A stretch of DNA of 64,000 nt from Bacillus sp. Bos-x628 (GTDB lineage: Bacteria; Bacillota; Bacilli; Bacillales; Bacillaceae), in the NCBI RefSeq assembly GCF_040500475.1, contig NZ_CP159358.1, positions 2,480,001 through 2,544,000 on the forward strand, in the 5' to 3' direction. Of this stretch, positions 17,222 to 26,294 are shown one piece after another (the first letter of the stretch is position 1; each line of letters starts with the position of its first letter). Position numbers and translations under genes: made by a program. The notes beneath the pieces are model-generated. The model did not search any database. It saw nothing but the letters and a program-made list of their open reading frames with translations, and was not told where the DNA came from.

Positions 17222-18277
17222 TCAGCCTCTCATGATAAAAAAGGCGGCTCGCTCAAAGTCGCCCTTTTTTTTATAATAATCTGAGACGTCTGCAAGCAAA
17301 TCCTCAAGATCAATCCAGGCTTCTTTTCTTTCAAGGCTTGTGACGAGCGTTGCAATTTGTTCGTCTGCCTTTGGTGTTTGGCTGTAGAGAAGAGATAAAA
17401 TTTGGAACTTCATTCTTAATATATCAAACTGAGAGGCAATCGCTTCGTTTAGCCCCTTTTGGAGATACTGCTTTCCTTCCTCTGTTAAATTTTCTTTAAA
17501 ACAGGATCGCACAGTTTCATATAAGCACGATACATATGAATGAGTTGATTTCCGGTATGCTGGGAGGCGAAGCGCCTTTTTAAAGTATTCAAGTGCTTCC
17601 TTATGCCGGTTTTGTCTTGATTTAATAAAACCAGCGTCATAATAAACGATGCCAAGCAGTTCTTGGTCATTGATCATCTTGACGTATTCGATAATATCAA
17701 TAAAAATCGCTTCCGCTTCTTCATATTTTTTCTGGTCACTAAAATTAAGTGCGAGCACAATTTTACATCGATAGATACTATGGATATCCCCGTATTTGGC
17801 AAAGATGTCCATTGCTTTTTGAATATGACGAATCGATAACAATGAATAGCGGTTGTTATAATAAATACCGCTTGTGCGAAAGTGGAATTCCGCTTCCTCT
17901 AGTTCATCGTTAAGTACAGGAAGTCTCTCTTCTGCCATTTCAATATAATGAATTGCACTGTTTTGATCACTTTTTACAGATTCGTATAATCCGAGAAAAA
18001 AGTAAAAGTAATATTGTAATTCTTCGTTCATTTGATCTTTGTGAAGCAGCAGCTCATGTTTGAGTTTCTCTAAGTCTTCTATCTGGTTCATCCAGAGTTG
18101 ATGACGGAATAGCATGAGTTGATAATGTAAATAGAGTTCCTGTTTCTTTACTAATTTTCGTTTATATTTTGATAAAGTGGCTTTGATTTCTTCAGCCTTT
18201 GAAAAATGTCGATGTTTTAGCATTGTATACCAGGAATGGAGAAGTTTTTTAATGGATTTATCGCTTATAAAATTCAT
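17222..18277 (-). CDS. rapD: Rap-family response regulator aspartate phosphatase (RapD-like)
   Basis: The 351-residue protein is built of TPR-like helical pairs with the N-terminal three-helix bundle seen in Rap proteins. Rap proteins either dephosphorylate Spo0F or block ComA/DegU. The ATG at 18277 was chosen because AAGAGGG lies just upstream; a TTG six codons earlier is less likely. Its position between flhP and fabZ matches B. subtilis rapD. No phr peptide gene follows, since the flhP terminator overlaps the last codons of this gene. Its target cannot be read from sequence. Confidence 0.87.
   Translation of the reverse strand: MNFISDKSIKKLLHSWYTMLKHRHFSKAEEIKATLSKYKRKLVKKQELYLHYQLMLFRHQLWMNQIEDLEKLKHELLLHKDQMNEELQYYFYFFLGLYESVKSDQNSAIHYIEMAEERLPVLNDELEEAEFHFRTSGIYYNNRYSLLSIRHIQKAMDIFAKYGDIHSIYRCKIVLALNFSDQKKYEEAEAIFIDIIEYVKMINDQELLGIVYYDAGFIKSRQNRHKEALEYFKKALRLPAYRKSTHSYVSCLYETVRSCFKENLTEEGKQYLQKGLNEAIASQFDILRMKFQILSLLYSQTPKADEQIATLVTSLERKEAWIDLEDLLADVSDYYKKKGDFERAAFFIMRG
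17237..17272. terminator. Bidirectional terminator of flhP and rapD
   Basis: The stem GGCGGCT / AGTCGCC (one G-U pair) is flanked by an A-run and a T-run, so it can work on both strands. It lies inside the last codons of the rap gene, making the two convergent units share one terminator. Confidence 0.85.
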
Positions 18278-18307
18278 TTTTACCCTCTTATTCAATCATT
18301 GTTGTAA

Positions 18308-18336
18308 TATATATTACCATATTTGTGAAAAAACAA
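18308..18336 (-). promoter_or_regulatory. Sigma-A-like promoter of the rap gene
   Basis: On the minus strand, TTGTTT (18331-18336) and TATATA (18308-18313) are separated by 17 bases, about 30 bases upstream of the rap start. Confidence 0.5.
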
Positions 18337-18413
18337 TGAGAGCAGAGTGGATTATATTTGAAGACAATAGGTAATGATTTATGTAAACTTTTACCATATG
18401 GTGAGGTCAGACA

Positions 18414-18442
18414 TTGAAAAATGACAGCATTCATAATATACT
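18414..18442 (+). promoter_or_regulatory. Sigma-A promoter of fabZ
   Basis: TTGAAA (18414-18419) and TATACT (18437-18442) with a 17-base spacer lie 55 bases upstream of the fabZ ATG. Confidence 0.65.
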
Positions 18443-18496
18443 TCTAGAGGAATCAATTGATGATTAGCGATATATAAAAGAAGGAGAGATCAAGAT

Positions 18497-18928
18497 ATGC
18501 TTGATGCTCAGCAAATTAAAGAAATTATTCCACACCGTTATCCATTCTTATTGGTCGACCGTATTTTAGAGGTTGAAGATGAGAAAAGAGCGGTTGGTCT
18601 TAAAAATGTAACAGCAAATGAAGAGTTTTTTAATGGTCATTTCCCAGGATATCCTGTCATGCCGGGCGTGTTGATTGTTGAAGCACTGGCACAGGTTGGT
18701 GCGGTCATTATGCTAAGCAAAGAAGAAAACAAGGGGAAAATTGGTTTGTTTGCTGGTATTGACGGCTGCCGATTCAAAAGACAGGTCAAGCCTGGCGACC
18801 AGCTTCGCTTAGAGGTCGAAATCACGCGACTCCGCGGTCCTATTGGAAAAGGAAAAGCAGTAGCGACAGTCGATGGTGAGATCGCTTGTGAAGCGGAACT
18901 CACATTTTCTATCGGTCCTAAAGTATAG
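18497..18928 (+). CDS. fabZ: FabZ, 3-hydroxyacyl-ACP dehydratase
   Basis: FabZ removes water from (3R)-hydroxyacyl-ACP in fatty acid elongation. The 143-residue hot-dog-fold protein has the catalytic His in [12 protein letters not shown] (near residue 50) and the catalytic Glu in [11 protein letters not shown] (near 63). An AAGGAGAG site precedes the ATG. It stands alone between rapD and mscL with its own promoter and terminator, as in B. subtilis (ywpB). Confidence 0.97.
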   Translation: MLDAQQIKEIIPHRYPFLLVDRILEVEDEKRAVGLKNVTANEEFFNGHFPGYPVMPGVLIVEALAQVGAVIMLSKEENKGKIGLFAGIDGCRFKRQVKPGDQLRLEVEITRLRGPIGKGKAVATVDGEIACEAELTFSIGPKV

Positions 18929-18940
18929 TGATATGTCCGG

Positions 18941-18966
18941 CGGTTCATCTTGCATGAGCCGTTTTT
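18941..18966 (+). terminator. Intrinsic terminator after fabZ
   Basis: Stem CGGTTCAT / ATGAGCCG (one G-U pair), 5-base loop, then five T residues. Confidence 0.88.
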
Positions 18967-19048
18967 ATGTGGAATTGTTCAGCTTGGATAAGAACTTGCT
19001 TTTCTGATAAAAAACATCACATGAAATAAAAAGATGAGGGTGATACAG

Positions 19049-19444
19049 ATGCTGAAAGAATTTAGAGAGTTTGCAGTCAAGGGGAACGTCTTTGACTTGG
19101 CTGTAGGTGTCATCATTGGGGGAGCATTTGGCAAAATTGTCACTTCTCTTGTGAATGATCTGATCATGCCGTTTGTCGGCATAATCATTGGAGGACATGA
19201 TTTTAGTCGTTTATCAATCAAGGTCGGTTCTGCTCAAATTTTGTATGGTAACTTTATTCAAACAGTGGTTGATTTCCTCATTATCTCGTTTTCCATTTTT
19301 ATCTTTATTCGTTATCTACATAAATTCAAACGGAAAAAGGTACAGGAAGAAGAGATAGTGGAAACACTAGATCAAACAGAAATTCTGTTAACTGAAATTA
19401 GAGATTTATTGAAAAATCAGAGCCAATCAAAAGATACGCAATAG
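19049..19444 (+). CDS. mscL: MscL, large-conductance mechanosensitive channel
   Basis: The 131-residue protein has the MscL N-terminal helix ([36 protein letters not shown]), a second membrane helix ([16 protein letters not shown]) and a charged C-terminal bundle. Five subunits form an emergency pore that opens on hypo-osmotic shock. The ATG at 19049 was chosen because GAGGGTG lies just upstream and the length then matches the family; an ATG five codons earlier lacks a site. It is convergent with ywpF. Confidence 0.96.
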   Translation: MLKEFREFAVKGNVFDLAVGVIIGGAFGKIVTSLVNDLIMPFVGIIIGGHDFSRLSIKVGSAQILYGNFIQTVVDFLIISFSIFIFIRYLHKFKRKKVQEEEIVETLDQTEILLTEIRDLLKNQSQSKDTQ

Positions 19445-19474
19445 AAAAAGAGCGGCTAACCCCCGCTCTTTTTT
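19445..19474. terminator. Bidirectional terminator between mscL and ywpF
   Basis: AAAAAGAGCGG pairs with CCGCTCTTTTT around a 7-base loop, with a T-run on the plus strand and A-run on the other arm. It touches the ywpF stop codon. Confidence 0.88.
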
Positions 19475-19883
19475 ACGTGTTTTGTTTAAAAGCATCCAGC
19501 AGTTTTTCTCCTGAGAGCCCCTCTTTGACGAGGTCTTTTAATACTTCTTCGGTTTCTGTTCTGTAACGATTTGTAATCATTTTACCGTCGAGTAAGACCG
19601 AAATGTGTTCTTCCAATGCAACGATGTTTTTGACTTTGACAGATAGGTGAACAGGTCGGTTATTTTCTTTTGTAATCGTCACGAGAATCTTCACTTCTGT
19701 GTGCTGTTGAAAGAGCACTTCAAACACCTGTCTATGTTTTTTGGGGATGAGTGCCTCGATCATCCAGTGATTTTCACCGTCTTCTTTATTAATGATTAAA
19801 CCGTCGCTAAGGGGGATACTGGACATTTTATCCTGCTTTGGATCAAGTTCGATTTTTAAGTCAATGAGCCTAAAGGTTTTCAA
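19473..19883 (-). CDS. ywpF: YwpF-family protein of unknown function
   Basis: A 136-residue cytoplasmic protein without signal peptide or membrane segments, starting MKTFRLIDLKIELDPKQDKM. Position and length match B. subtilis YwpF, for which I know no firm function. The TTG start is supported by GAGGTGAT just upstream. It is predicted to be rich in beta strands in the first 90 residues and ends in a helical segment. It is convergent with mscL. Confidence 0.85.
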   Translation of the reverse strand: MKTFRLIDLKIELDPKQDKMSSIPLSDGLIINKEDGENHWMIEALIPKKHRQVFEVLFQQHTEVKILVTITKENNRPVHLSVKVKNIVALEEHISVLLDGKMITNRYRTETEEVLKDLVKEGLSGEKLLDAFKQNT

Positions 19884-19984
19884 TATTTATCACCTCACAA
19901 GCGTTCGTTATTCGTAAGTATCATTATAGCATACAACTTCTGTATAAATGAAACCGCTGCCCATAAAGTGAAAGGAGATGTTTT

Positions 19985-20225
19985 ATGGAATCCTATAAAC
20001 TTCGAGAAATACATTTTGACCAAGATAAGGCGAAAAGCAATATGCGTGTGTACTCATGGGAAGCTTGACTTTTATTGGTTTGCATGGGATGGCTCGGATT
20101 ATATTTATATGCCTTCTAGTAAGTGGATTCATTCAGGTGTTTTTTATCAATTTATTAAAAATAAGTATTTCTTGAAGCAAAAGAAGATAATGTATTATGC
20201 TCAGGCAGTAAAAACCAATAATTAA
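19985..20225 (+). pseudogene. Possible frameshifted small gene of unknown function
   Basis: An AAAGGAG site lies before an ATG at 19985. That frame encodes 27 residues starting MESYKLREIHFDQ and ends at a TGA. The adjacent frame stays open to 20225, continuing LDFYWFAWDGSDYIYMP, and the open stretch also reaches back to a GTG at 19968. A single frameshift near 20060 would join them into a protein of about 80 residues. The start loosely recalls the YwpF N-terminus (MKTFRLIDLKI). I do not recognise the product; it could instead be a genuine 27-residue peptide or chance. Confidence 0.35.
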
Positions 20226-20271
20226 ATGGTGAATAGAAGATGTTAAAGATGGAAGATATCATTTTAGCGTT

Positions 20272-20300
20272 TTGTCTTATATTTTGTTTCCGAGTAGACT
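20272..20300 (+). promoter_or_regulatory. Sigma-A-like promoter of the putative ncRNA
   Basis: TTGTCT (20272-20277) and TAGACT (20295-20300) have an exact 17-base spacer. No protein-coding gene follows before the strong terminator at 20471-20506. Confidence 0.55.
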
Positions 20301-20306
20301 AGGTGT

Positions 20307-20506
20307 TAGTTGAAAGGAAAGGAGGCGAAATTCTGAGTTAAAAAGGTAAGGTTCTAGCGGTCAGCAGCCCCCCTCTAGCTAAGGCTGATAGACTTTGCCT
20401 GTTACACACTGCGTAATAGAACCAAATGCTTCAATGTCATGTCATGTTTCCCCTGCCAATCCTCGTAATTGTATCCGGTCATTTTTGGTGACCGGATACC
20501 CTTTTT
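20307..20506 (+). ncRNA. Putative structured small RNA of about 200 nt
   Basis: A promoter, a structured body and a strong terminator occur in order with no open reading frame between. In the body, GGTTCTA (20350-20356) pairs with TAGAACC (20417-20423). Inside it, TCAGC (20361-20365) pairs with GCTGA (20384-20388) to hold a loop with CCCCCCTCT, and TTAC (20402-20405) can pair with GTAA (20413-20416), which gives a three-way junction. A second C-rich single strand (TTTCCCC) follows at 20448-20454. An orphan GGAGG stretch lies near the 5' end. C-rich loops are a hallmark of Gram-positive sRNAs that target ribosome binding sites. I do not recognise a known family. Confidence 0.5.
20471..20506 (+). 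terminator. Strong intrinsic terminator
   Basis: An 11-bp perfect stem (GTATCCGGTCA / TGACCGGATAC) with a 7-base loop is followed by CCTTTTT. The nearest upstream gene ends about 245 bases earlier, so it probably ends the putative ncRNA. Confidence 0.92.
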
Positions 20507-20615
20507 ACCATGCTAAACCGATCATCTCTTGCAAATTATGAATGCTCATTACATAATGATGATTGATTTTATAAACGGATTTTCAGCTAAAAATGGAGAA
20601 AAAAAGGAGAGAACC

Positions 20616-21491
20616 ATGGCAAGCATTCAGTTAATCGCGACGGATTTAGACGGAACTTTATTGAATAGTGAACACAAAGTGAGTCCAGAAAACGAACAGG
20701 CATTAAAGGAAGCAGTAGCGAGCGGAATTGAAGTTGTGGTATCAACAGGAAGAGCGTATTTTGATGTGAAGTCCATCTTTGATCAGCTTGGTATGAATAC
20801 ATGGGTCATTAGTGCGAATGGAGCCGTTATTCATGATCCATCAGGACAAGTGTATTATTCAGCCTCTTTACAAGAAGAGAAAGCCAAACAGATTTTATCA
20901 TGGCTTGAGGAACGTGACTATTACTATGAAGTATTTACGAACGAGGCGATTTTCACACCGAATCATGGCAGAGAGTTGCTTGCAATAGAAATGGACCGCT
21001 TAAAAAGTGAAAATCCCAAAACAGATATGACGGTCTTAAAACAAGCAGCAGAAGTGCAATACAGCCAGTCAGGTTTTGCTTATATTGATACATATGAAGA
21101 ATTGTTTCGTGAGGGTCAGGAGCTTTTATTTTATAACATCCTAGGTTTCTCCTTCCTTCAAGACCGACTGAAGGCCGGATGGGAGACGTTTAGACAAGAT
21201 CCAAATGTAACGCTGGTCAGTTCAGCAGATTATAACTTTGAGATTGGTTCAAAGGATGCGTCCAAAGGGCAGGCATTGACAAGGTTAGCAGATCGACTAG
21301 GCATTCCTTTAAGCAATACAGCAGCTATAGGTGATAGTTTAAATGACCGTTCGATGCTTCAAGTAGCTGGTGTAGGTGTCGCCATGGGGAATGCGAGGAA
21401 AGATATCAAAGAAATGGCTGATCAGATGACTTTAACAAATGATGAGAATGGCGTTGCTCATATGATTCGTCAACTTTTAAATATAGACTGA
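20616..21491 (+). CDS. ywpJ: Cof-type HAD-family sugar-phosphate phosphatase (YwpJ)
   Basis: The 291-residue HAD hydrolase has motif I DLDGTLL (near residue 9), the motif II serine/threonine in VVSTGR, the motif III lysine in GSKDASKG, and motif IV GDSLNDRSML. It belongs to the Cof/YwpJ subfamily with a type IIB cap, which acts on small phosphorylated sugars or flavin derivatives in vitro. The ATG at 20616 was chosen because AAAAGGAGAG precedes it; the frame is open further upstream without a site. A second protein of the same family (YwtE) is encoded at 48.6 kb. Confidence 0.93.
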   Translation: MASIQLIATDLDGTLLNSEHKVSPENEQALKEAVASGIEVVVSTGRAYFDVKSIFDQLGMNTWVISANGAVIHDPSGQVYYSASLQEEKAKQILSWLEERDYYYEVFTNEAIFTPNHGRELLAIEMDRLKSENPKTDMTVLKQAAEVQYSQSGFAYIDTYEELFREGQELLFYNILGFSFLQDRLKAGWETFRQDPNVTLVSSADYNFEIGSKDASKGQALTRLADRLGIPLSNTAAIGDSLNDRSMLQVAGVGVAMGNARKDIKEMADQMTLTNDENGVAHMIRQLLNID

Positions 21492-21697
21492 ACGTATGTA
21501 TTTGAAAAATTATATAGAATGAAGCGTATTCTGCGTAAGAGTAATTCGAGCTAAATCAATTTCATTTTCATAACAGGTACTGAAATGATCGTGACGGTTT
21601 TAAACTAAATCTTGCGATGAAAATGGGATAAATAAGAGAGGATTCGCTTTTTATATACTTTTATGAACGTGAACATGCTTCTATATGAAATGATCAA

Positions 21698-21733
21698 AAG
21701 AGGACTTTTCGTCGTCATGAGAAAAGCCCTCTT
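21698..21733 (-). terminator. Intrinsic terminator of ywqB-ywqA
   Basis: A long stem (AAGAGG-CTTTTC paired with GAAAAG-CCTCTT, small bulges) lies just after the ywqA stop and is followed by TTTT on the minus strand. Confidence 0.75.
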
Positions 21734-21736
21734 ATA

Positions 21737-24514
21737 TTAGGATGATTGTGCTGAAGTACTTAATGTGAATAAATCTTCTAGTTCATTCGTCGATAGCTCT
21801 GTAATCCAGCTTTCGCTTTGGATAATTTGGTCATTTAAAGTTTGTTTTGTTTCGAGCATTTGATCTATTTTTTCCTCAATGGTGCCAGTTGTGATCATCT
21901 TATGGACATGAACAAATCGTTTTTGTCCAATACGATAGGCTCGGTCTGTCGCCTGATTTTCCACAGCAGGGTTCCACCATCTGTCGTAATGAATGACATG
22001 GTTAGCAGCGGTTAAGTTAAGTCCGGTTCCTCCTGCTTTTAAGGAAAGAATTAAGATTTTAAATTCTTTCTTTTGGAAGCGTTCCACCATTCGATCCCGG
22101 TCATGTTTTGATAAGCTTCCGTTTAAAAATTGAACAGGCTCTCCAAACATTTTTTCAGCTAGCCGTCTGATCATGTTGCCCATTTCTATATATTGTGTGA
22201 AGATAAGACAGCTTTCTTCCTGTTCATGTATTGCTTTTAACAGCTCCGCTAATTTATCCATTTTTAATGAACGTTGGAGCAGCTTTACATCTGTTCCATT
22301 TTCCTTTAAATAAAGGGCAGGATGGTCACAAATTTGCTTTAATCTGCCAAGCATACTGAGAATGATTGCTTTACGCTGCATGCCTGTCAGGGATGCCATA
22401 TGTTCAAATGTATCTTTTACCAATTGTTCATATAAAGAAGCCTGTTCAGCAGATAACGGGATGAATTCTTTTTCTTCTAGTTTCTCAGGTAGATTGAGGG
22501 CTACCTCTTCATCTTGTTTTGTCCGTCTTAATAAGAATGGCTTAATCAGTTGTTGTAGCTGTTCAATTCTTTTTTCTTCACGATCCTTTTCAATCGGAAG
22601 GACGAACTTTTTATGGAAACTTGTCAGGCTGCCAAGGTAGCCTTTGTTGATGAAGTCAAAAATGGACCAAAGCTCCGTCAATCGGTTCTCCATCGGTGTA
22701 CCGCTGAGTGCAATGTGGTGTTGTCCTTTTAATTGTCTAATGGCTCTGGATTGTTTTGTATGTGCATTCTTGATATTTTGCGCTTCGTCTAAACAAATAG
22801 TACTCCACTGAGCAGAAGCCAGTTCATCACGGTCAGAGTGTGACAGTCCGTAGGATGTCAGTACAATATCTGTTGACGCATATGCCTTTGTAAATTTCTC
22901 ACCTTGTGGTCGTGATGGGCCATAATGCAATGCTACACGTAAATCCGGTGCAAACGTTTCAAGCTCTCTTTGCCAGTTTCCTAAGACAGATGTAGGTGCA
23001 ATGATGAGAGATGGGTAGGCATTTTGCTGATGTTCTTTCAAATAGGTGAAATAAGCAATCATTTGAATGGTTTTACCAAGTCCCATATCATCTGCTAAAC
23101 ATGCCCCGAATCCATGAGATCTTAAAAATAAAAGCCAATTCACGCCTTGCTGCTGATACGGACGCAGTGTGCCTTTAAATGCCTCGCTCATTTCGTAGGA
23201 AGGTAGCTCGTGTGTATCATTTAACTGATGGACAAGTCTTCTTAATTGAGAAGAAAGTTCAAATTGGATATGGGCAAATGCCGAGCTGTCCAAAAGCTCT
23301 GGCATTGCTGCTGCTGATGCCTCTTGATCTGCCAGCTCACGTGCCAATATGTCGGACATATGCAGACCTTCGTTTTCGGCACGTTCCATCCATTTTTTCA
23401 TTTGCTGGATGAAAGTCGGATCGATTTTAATCCATTGTCCCCGAATGTTGACGAGGCGGCGTTTACTTTGTACAAGCTCGTTGAATTCATCTTCAGTGAG
23501 CTCAATACCATTTGTAGCAAAACGCCAATTGAAATCCATTAAGGCATCCATTCCGACGTGCGAATCGCCTCTTGGTGTAGAGGAAATTCTTGCTTTTAGC
23601 ATCATCGTACTTTCCTTCACGATTTGCCACCATGACGGAAGCAGGATCTCAATTCCCATATTCACTAGTGTTTCGCTTGCTTCAGATAAGAAGAGCCACG
23701 CTTCTTCTTCTGTCATCAGTGTTGTGCCAGATGTAAAGGAAAGCCAAGGCACAATTTGACTGAACCGTTCAAGCTCTCTCGTGATTTTATCTTGATAGGG
23801 ACGCCATGATCTCTTTAAAGAACTTGAGCCTTCAAAAAAGTGAAGATCGTTCTTCTTTTTATCGCGCAAAAACATTTCAATTTTCCAATCATCACCGTCA
23901 TATTCTGGCTCATTTAAGCGCAGACCGACAGTGAAAGGTGTCTCATCCTCGATCCAGCCAATCGTCTCCAAGAAGTCCTGCTCATCTAAAAAATGTCCTT
24001 GGAAGGATGAAAGGGCAGGTGATTGTGCAGTCATTCGGTTCCATTTATGCTGCAAGGCATCATCATATTGAATGTAGTCCTGTACAGCATAGGAGAACCA
24101 ATCGGCTGTATATCCATCTAATAAGCCTTCTTTATCTTTAAATCGAAGTACACCTTCTGTCCATGCTTGATAATCAGGAACAAAATCTTCATCCTCAATG
24201 AATTCATAAATGGTAGAGGCTGTTTTCATAAGCGGCTCGGTTTCATCTGTTAACGTCACATGACTAAAGGTATTAAATGAATTTTTTCCTAACAATTCAA
24301 CGGTCATCCAAGGGCTTAACAGGAAGGCAGGTGTCCCAATAAAACTTACATCTTCTAAAAAAGTTCCATAAAAAGATGATTCATGCCATTGGAAAAGCTG
24401 CCTTTTCATTTCGTTTAGCGGTACAGGGTGTCCGTCCTCTGTTTGCGCCGAAATGGTGAAAGAGAAATCTTCTGTTTGTTCTGCATGAATGACAATTTGT
24501 TTATGGCGTGTCAT
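21737..24514 (-). CDS. ywqA: YwqA, SNF2-family DNA-dependent ATPase
   Basis: This 925-residue SNF2/RapA-type ATPase has an N-terminal bacterial SNF2 region. Motif I is DDMGLGKT, motif II is CLDEAQNIKN, motif III is ALSGTPMENR, and motif VI is QATDRAYRIGQ. Such proteins translocate on DNA and are thought to act in transcription recycling or repair; the exact role in Bacillus is not settled. The ATG at 24514 was chosen after an AAAGGA site. It overlaps the SWIM-domain gene ywqB by 14 bases, so the two are translationally coupled and probably work together. Confidence 0.94.
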   Translation of the reverse strand: MTRHKQIVIHAEQTEDFSFTISAQTEDGHPVPLNEMKRQLFQWHESSFYGTFLEDVSFIGTPAFLLSPWMTVELLGKNSFNTFSHVTLTDETEPLMKTASTIYEFIEDEDFVPDYQAWTEGVLRFKDKEGLLDGYTADWFSYAVQDYIQYDDALQHKWNRMTAQSPALSSFQGHFLDEQDFLETIGWIEDETPFTVGLRLNEPEYDGDDWKIEMFLRDKKKNDLHFFEGSSSLKRSWRPYQDKITRELERFSQIVPWLSFTSGTTLMTEEEAWLFLSEASETLVNMGIEILLPSWWQIVKESTMMLKARISSTPRGDSHVGMDALMDFNWRFATNGIELTEDEFNELVQSKRRLVNIRGQWIKIDPTFIQQMKKWMERAENEGLHMSDILARELADQEASAAAMPELLDSSAFAHIQFELSSQLRRLVHQLNDTHELPSYEMSEAFKGTLRPYQQQGVNWLLFLRSHGFGACLADDMGLGKTIQMIAYFTYLKEHQQNAYPSLIIAPTSVLGNWQRELETFAPDLRVALHYGPSRPQGEKFTKAYASTDIVLTSYGLSHSDRDELASAQWSTICLDEAQNIKNAHTKQSRAIRQLKGQHHIALSGTPMENRLTELWSIFDFINKGYLGSLTSFHKKFVLPIEKDREEKRIEQLQQLIKPFLLRRTKQDEEVALNLPEKLEEKEFIPLSAEQASLYEQLVKDTFEHMASLTGMQRKAIILSMLGRLKQICDHPALYLKENGTDVKLLQRSLKMDKLAELLKAIHEQEESCLIFTQYIEMGNMIRRLAEKMFGEPVQFLNGSLSKHDRDRMVERFQKKEFKILILSLKAGGTGLNLTAANHVIHYDRWWNPAVENQATDRAYRIGQKRFVHVHKMITTGTIEEKIDQMLETKQTLNDQIIQSESWITELSTNELEDLFTLSTSAQSS

Positions 24515-26108
24515 CAATCAATTTTCCTTTCTTCATTTCCTCTTGGAATGCACGCAGCCGTTTCGTTGCACTTTGTAGCTGCTTTATATATCTTTCCCAA
24601 ATTGCGGTTTTTTTCGTTTTATGATAGAGCGTACGTAGTTTTTTTAACATCTTTACAGACTCTCGATAAGCACTGCGATTCTTCTGATCAAGAAGCAGTG
24701 AAATCTCGCGGTGATATGATGGGATCAAGGCTTCTGGTTCTTCTTTTGCAATCTGTTTGATCAGTTCCTTTTCCAGTTCGCTGATGGAAAAACCAACAAG
24801 GCTGTGAATTTCAATCCATTCTGCATATCGCTCCTGTGCATATAAAAGCTGGCTATACTCAGTGAAGGCGTAAGGCATGCAGATTTGGCAATAGTGTTCA
24901 TATAAGTGAGCATCCTTTGTCTGCTTGTAATACGCATCTAAATAAAAGAAGAAATCACTGACTGCACCTCGTAGCTCTTTGTAGGAAAGATTCAGGTCAC
25001 AGTACTCTTCTATTAAGTAAAAGATTTCATTGTACCAGATATTGAGTCGTTTCCAGTCTTTGCGGTTTGTGAGATCCTTCAGCCAATTCAGTACATTTGG
25101 CAGCATATTTGCATTGAGTAGACGTAAATGCTGAAAGAGATGTTCATCTTCTTTCAACAAGTAATCCATATGCATAAGCCCGATAGCGCGTTCTACCGTT
25201 TGTACTTGCTTTTGTGCGTTCTTCAGTAATTCGGTTTCTTTTTTAACCCATTTTCCTCTATTTAATATGGTTCCCCAAATTTCCATAAATACCGCCACTC
25301 GTTCATGCTGGAAAGGTCCATTGATTTGGAGAAGTGTCCGAACGGCAGTTGGCGTGTTTTCAAGAAAAGGATCAAGGGAAAAGGAAAGTGCATATGTTTT
25401 TAAATGATCAACTGAATCAAAAATGGTGTTCATAAGCTGTTCTATATATGGATTCATGGAGTAAAAGTCTTTTTCAGCATCGAGTCGACCAAATGCTATA
25501 AGCTCATGTAACCTTAACCACACATCAATTGACATATGAATTGCATACAAACTTTTGAATTCAGGTGAAGCAGGTGCGTGTTTTTTCAGGATTGATAAAT
25601 AACCGTAATACAAATGTTGTGGTGTCTGCTGATGCTTCGGTGTCCGTTTCAGCCAGAGTTTAAATTCCTCTTGGAAAAAAGTCAGCCAGCTTTGAAGTGA
25701 TTGTTCGTCTGGGCGCTTCACTTGGAAGTGCTGTCGAATAAGTTCTTTACTACGCTGTAACTCATCCTTTTCTGACCAATTTTCTGTAAAGCCCGTCACA
25801 CTCTCTACTTGAGCGTATAGCGAAAAGAAGACAGCGAGAATGTGTTTACAAAGTCCATCAGCAGGACAAGTGCATCTGCTGATGATTGGTAGCAATAGTT
25901 GCAGATTAACCTTTGCTGCCACGACATCATGTACATAAGCTGACCATTCGGTATCAGACTCTTGCTTGAGACGATACACGCTGTCCTGTCTATAAGTAAT
26001 CAAAGCTTTTTTGATGAGTTGTTTGTTTTCATCTGTTGTAGGAAGAAGTTCTTTGATCTGTTCGGCTGTTTGTTTGATTTCTTCTTCGTTGATGTTGTGC
26101 TGAAGCAT
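24501..26108 (-). CDS. ywqB: YwqB, SWIM zinc-finger protein
   Basis: The 535-residue protein has a SWIM zinc-binding motif, CTCPADGLCKHILAVFF (CxCx6CxH), near residue 57 and a long helical C-terminal part. SWIM domains bind DNA or proteins and are found fused to or beside bacterial SNF2 ATPases. The ATG at 26108 was chosen because TAGGAG lies 9 bases upstream; an upstream ATG at 26141 has no site. It precedes and overlaps ywqA, and is therefore probably a partner of that ATPase. Confidence 0.92.
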   Translation of the reverse strand: MLQHNINEEEIKQTAEQIKELLPTTDENKQLIKKALITYRQDSVYRLKQESDTEWSAYVHDVVAAKVNLQLLLPIISRCTCPADGLCKHILAVFFSLYAQVESVTGFTENWSEKDELQRSKELIRQHFQVKRPDEQSLQSWLTFFQEEFKLWLKRTPKHQQTPQHLYYGYLSILKKHAPASPEFKSLYAIHMSIDVWLRLHELIAFGRLDAEKDFYSMNPYIEQLMNTIFDSVDHLKTYALSFSLDPFLENTPTAVRTLLQINGPFQHERVAVFMEIWGTILNRGKWVKKETELLKNAQKQVQTVERAIGLMHMDYLLKEDEHLFQHLRLLNANMLPNVLNWLKDLTNRKDWKRLNIWYNEIFYLIEEYCDLNLSYKELRGAVSDFFFYLDAYYKQTKDAHLYEHYCQICMPYAFTEYSQLLYAQERYAEWIEIHSLVGFSISELEKELIKQIAKEEPEALIPSYHREISLLLDQKNRSAYRESVKMLKKLRTLYHKTKKTAIWERYIKQLQSATKRLRAFQEEMKKGKLIDDTP

Positions 26109-26294
26109 TTGATCCGCTCCTAACCAAGTAAAAGATTCCAATTCTTTTATTATAGCTCAATGGAGATTGATAAAAAAGTTTTTCATGAAAATGGTCATAA
26201 ATTTCAAAAGCTGTCGAATGATGTATTAGGGTATTGCAAAAACCAACCATACAGCATATAATAATGAAATTAGTGGAATCGAAAGGATATAGAC

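Noticed and set aside
20350..20388. preQ1-I riboswitch-like start (GGTTCTAGC) in the 20.3 kb RNA
   Set aside because: The required A-rich tail and pseudoknot after the C-rich strand are absent, and no queuosine gene follows.
23349..23759. 136-codon open frame on the plus strand inside ywqA
   Set aside because: Antisense shadow of the SNF2 helicase gene; serine-rich sequence without family resemblance.
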